Positions 61,852-64,000 of a stretch of 64,000 nucleotides of DNA are shown in pieces. Both the position numbers and the translations under genes were made by a program. The DNA comes from JAYFQE01 sp034927345 (lineage in GTDB: Bacteria; Bacillota; Clostridia; Saccharofermentanales; UBA5734). Within the stretch, counting starts at the first letter, position 1. Every line of letters starts with the position of its first letter. The notes beneath the pieces were generated by a model that was given only the letters and a program-made list of their open reading frames with translations, was not told the origin of the DNA and did not search any database. Location of the stretch: positions 62,001 through 126,000 of the forward strand of contig JAYFQE010000019.1 of the NCBI GenBank assembly GCA_034927345.1. The letters are read 5' to 3'.

Positions 61852-63066
61852 ATGCTGGATATTAATTGCTATCGTGATGAAACGACGTTTAAGAAAAATG
61901 TGCTGCAGATCATCCGAAAGCTGCAACCAATCACGCGTAGCGATATTGCCGTAAAAACCGGTCTGAGCATGACTTCTGTCACGAAGTTTACGAGTGCCCT
62001 GATTGCCGACGGCATTGTCTCTGAGCAGGGGACGCTGGAATCAACCGGCGGACGGAAATCATCCCTGTTGGGTATCAATCCGGAATATGCCTATGTTATC
62101 GGCATCGATCTGGGCGGATTTTCTTCAAAATTCGGCGTTGTACGCATGGATGGCTCCATTGTTGAGGAGTGGTTTATTCCGACGGTTGACGAAAATATCA
62201 TGCCGATAACCGGCATGGATATCACCAGCCTCAGTGAAAAGATAAAATCCATTCTAGCCCAATACGGCCCGGAACGTATCTTGGCGATCTGCATCGGCAT
62301 CAGCGGCATGGTCGATCATCAGTTGGGAAAAGTCATCTTTTGCCCGAATATCGCCGGATGGAATAACATGATGCTGGCCGATATCCTGCAGGAGGAGTTC
62401 AATCTGCCGGTATTCGTCGACACCAGCGCCCGCTGCATGGCTTTGGCAGAGCAATACTACGGTGCGGGGCAGGATGTGCCCAATCAGGTTTTCGTATCCC
62501 TGGGCAGCTACGATATCGCCGCCGCTATTATTATCGAATCGCAGATGTTCCGCGGCAGCCACGGTTTTGCCGGCGAGATCGGCCATGTCATGAGTTCCGA
62601 TACCGGAGCCAATTGTACGTGCGGCAATACCGACTGCTTGGAATTATCGGCAACTCTGAAAATGATCAAATCCGAGATTTGTGGGAAGGTTGCCAATTTC
62701 TCCGGATATTCGCCGCTGCGGCAGATGATGCCGGAGCATTTCACCGCCGATGACCTTATGCCGGATATGATCGCCCAGGCGATGGAAGCCGGGGACAAGC
62801 AATGCTATGAAGCGATTAACCAAGCCGGCGTCCGGGTGGGAACCGCTCTCGCAAATATGCTCAATATCCTGAATCCGGATCTGGTCATATTAGGCGGCGG
62901 CGTGATTGAGAATTTTCCCGGAATGATGGATACCATCCGTGAAACGGTTCGCAAGCGCGCTTTGGTCACCATCCAGCAAAATTTGGAAATACAAAAAGCC
63001 GCGCTCGGCTGGCGCGGATCGATAACCGGCAGCGCTTCGCTGGCGATCGCGCGCTTTTTCAATTAA
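61852..63066 (+). CDS. ROK-family transcriptional regulator
   Basis: A 404-residue NagC/XylR-type regulator. Residues 1-65 form a winged helix (NVLQIIRKLQPITRSDIAV and TSVTKFTSALIADGI). The sugar-kinase fold follows, with IGIDLGGFSSK as phosphate loop and the zinc motif CTCGNTDCLE near residue 260. It probably represses the importer or esterase genes until an intermediate sugar binds. No operator was identified with confidence near its promoter. Confidence 0.9.
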   Translation: MLDINCYRDETTFKKNVLQIIRKLQPITRSDIAVKTGLSMTSVTKFTSALIADGIVSEQGTLESTGGRKSSLLGINPEYAYVIGIDLGGFSSKFGVVRMDGSIVEEWFIPTVDENIMPITGMDITSLSEKIKSILAQYGPERILAICIGISGMVDHQLGKVIFCPNIAGWNNMMLADILQEEFNLPVFVDTSARCMALAEQYYGAGQDVPNQVFVSLGSYDIAAAIIIESQMFRGSHGFAGEIGHVMSSDTGANCTCGNTDCLELSATLKMIKSEICGKVANFSGYSPLRQMMPEHFTADDLMPDMIAQAMEAGDKQCYEAINQAGVRVGTALANMLNILNPDLVILGGGVIENFPGMMDTIRETVRKRALVTIQQNLEIQKAALGWRGSITGSASLAIARFFN

Positions 63067-63103
63067 CCATAAGCATTCTGTAATTATTATAGAGGAATAT
63101 ATG

Positions 63104-64000
63104 ATGAACCATTATTTAACGAGGGCTGCTGAGCCTTCTGCCGATGCTGCCGTTATGATTGTTTTAGGGCAGTCTAACGCTCATGGCCATGGTTTAGCGA
63201 TGAAAGCGGCAGACAGAATCGATAAACCGCTGAAAAATGTTTTCGGTCTGAACCGGATGTATAATCAGCATCTCGGCCTGTCGGATGTTACCTGGAGCGG
63301 GTATACTTCTTCAGAGATGAATCTTGGTGAAACACAAGATCATACCTATTGTTTGTCATCAGAACTGGCCCGTTTATGGCAGGCCGAAATCGACCGGGGA
63401 AATCCGCGGCAATTGCCGGATCTCTATATTATCCAGATTTCAATTGGCGCTCAGGGCGTCGTTCCCGCTAAAGGCGAGCAAAATAACATGTGGTATCCAT
63501 ACCGGCCGGAAAAGCTGATTCCCGGTCCTCTGGGAACCGTTGATATTTCGTTGTTTTCATATTCGGTTAGTATCTTAAAACTGGCTATGAATCATCTTCG
63601 TAAAATCAAGAAAAATCCCGCAATTATCGGGCTGCATTGGAGCGGCGCGAATGACTGTGTATTGCCGATGGATCAGCTGGAAGAATTGGCAATACTCTAT
63701 CCTGTTCTGTTTCAGGGATTTCGCAAGGCTATCGGCCAGGATTATATTCTTTATCTGGAAAAACTGCTTTTAAAGAATCGGCTGAAAGATCTGGGACTGC
63801 CGGAAGAGGGGATGCATTTCGAGAATGAACTATACCGGAAAATGGTTCAATCCGACAGCCAAGTCAAGATGATCAGCGCCGAAGCTTCACCGTTCTGGGA
63901 AGAAGACACGCTGACCAACGGCATCTTTGTCGAAGATCATGTCCATTATACGGCGGATGTTCAGAAATGGTTCGCCCATTATTATTTGAAACAAGCTTTA
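63104..64000 (+). CDS. SGNH-type carbohydrate esterase (sialate O-acetylesterase-like), cut by window end
   Basis: The frame stays open for 299 codons to the last base. The N-terminus has the serine block VLGQSNAHGHG, a later WSGANDC segment provides the GxND element, and EDHVHYTADVQKWF carries the C-terminal catalytic Asp-x-x-His. This is the order of SGNH esterases of the sialate O-acetylesterase / CE6 group, which remove acetyl groups from sugars. There is no signal peptide, so the enzyme acts on imported glycans. AGAGG precedes the tandem ATGs at 63101 and 63104. It fits the sugar island regulated by the ROK protein. Confidence 0.8.
   Translation, partial: MNHYLTRAAEPSADAAVMIVLGQSNAHGHGLAMKAADRIDKPLKNVFGLNRMYNQHLGLSDVTWSGYTSSEMNLGETQDHTYCLSSELARLWQAEIDRGNPRQLPDLYIIQISIGAQGVVPAKGEQNNMWYPYRPEKLIPGPLGTVDISLFSYSVSILKLAMNHLRKIKKNPAIIGLHWSGANDCVLPMDQLEELAILYPVLFQGFRKAIGQDYILYLEKLLLKNRLKDLGLPEEGMHFENELYRKMVQSDSQVKMISAEASPFWEEDTLTNGIFVEDHVHYTADVQKWFAHYYLKQAL

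Noticed and set aside
1..64000. CRISPR arrays, insertion sequences, prophage genes, tRNA or rRNA genes
   Set aside because: No regularly spaced repeats, transposase or phage motifs, cloverleaf sequences or rRNA-like blocks were seen on either strand.

Overview
The window reads as chromosome from an anaerobic, Gram-positive-type bacterium, most likely a member of the Clostridia. The reasons are a secretin-less Tad pilus locus, a BceRS-BceAB-type peptide-defence module, [FeFe]-hydrogenase maturases, LplB/YtcP-type sugar permeases, and strong Shine-Dalgarno sites that often serve TTG or GTG starts. No rRNA, tRNA, CRISPR array, phage or insertion sequence was seen. Both ends are cut inside genes: a sugar-alcohol dehydrogenase at the left and an SGNH esterase at the right.

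1-10.6 kb is carbohydrate and housekeeping: dehydrogenase and FGGY kinase, an APH-type kinase, a minus-strand thiol/aldehyde-stress operon (remnant of an iron alcohol dehydrogenase, aldo/keto reductase, flavodoxin-like reductase, MerR with Cys52) behind a 19-bp-spacer MerR promoter, a HAD hydrolase, a GH78 rhamnosidase, a YdeI-like protein and an anchored beta-propeller. 10.7-12.7 kb is a GntR/YtrA-type ABC operon whose permease is frameshifted. 12.8-17.1 kb holds AlkD-like, URO-D-like, M20 peptidase, acetyltransferase and zinc-ribbon/P-loop kinase genes. 17.1-21.6 kb is the response regulator-kinase-ATPase-permease module for antimicrobial peptide resistance, followed by a second URO-D-like protein and an acetyltransferase.

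23.8-33.7 kb is the most striking region. A near-consensus promoter starts a leader of about 480 nt that carries an unassigned branched RNA, a well-conserved c-di-GMP-I riboswitch and a 14-bp intrinsic terminator. It is followed by a complete Tad (type IVb) pilus operon: prepilin peptidase, a 57-residue Flp pilin, TadE, TadG-like, CpaB, TadZ, TadA, TadB, TadC, a DUF192 protein and a coiled-coil protein. This predicts that c-di-GMP switches pilus production at the level of transcript elongation.

33.8-36.0 kb is a minus-strand glnK-small membrane protein-amt operon with an attenuator-like terminator in its leader. 36.2-40.4 kb is a MarR regulator with a heterodimeric ABC exporter. Next come a cell-wall amidase, a GyrI-like protein and a Nei/Fpg-like glycosylase that lacks the catalytic proline. 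43.4-46.5 kb is a TM1266-like regulator, hydE and hydG behind a highly structured leader RNA that I cannot assign. 46.5-51.3 kb has a GH95 fucosidase, a mutarotase and a metal ABC transporter. 51.4-53.8 kb is an unrecognised three-gene zinc-ribbon module. 54.1-64 kb looks like one catabolic island: DegT aminotransferase, sugar isomerase, a pair of amidohydrolases (one with lost metal ligands), a lipoprotein-dependent sugar importer, a ROK regulator and a sialate-esterase-like enzyme.

The best candidates for undescribed biology are the Tad leader RNA, the hydEG leader RNA, the zinc-ribbon module and the aminotransferase/amidohydrolase island.
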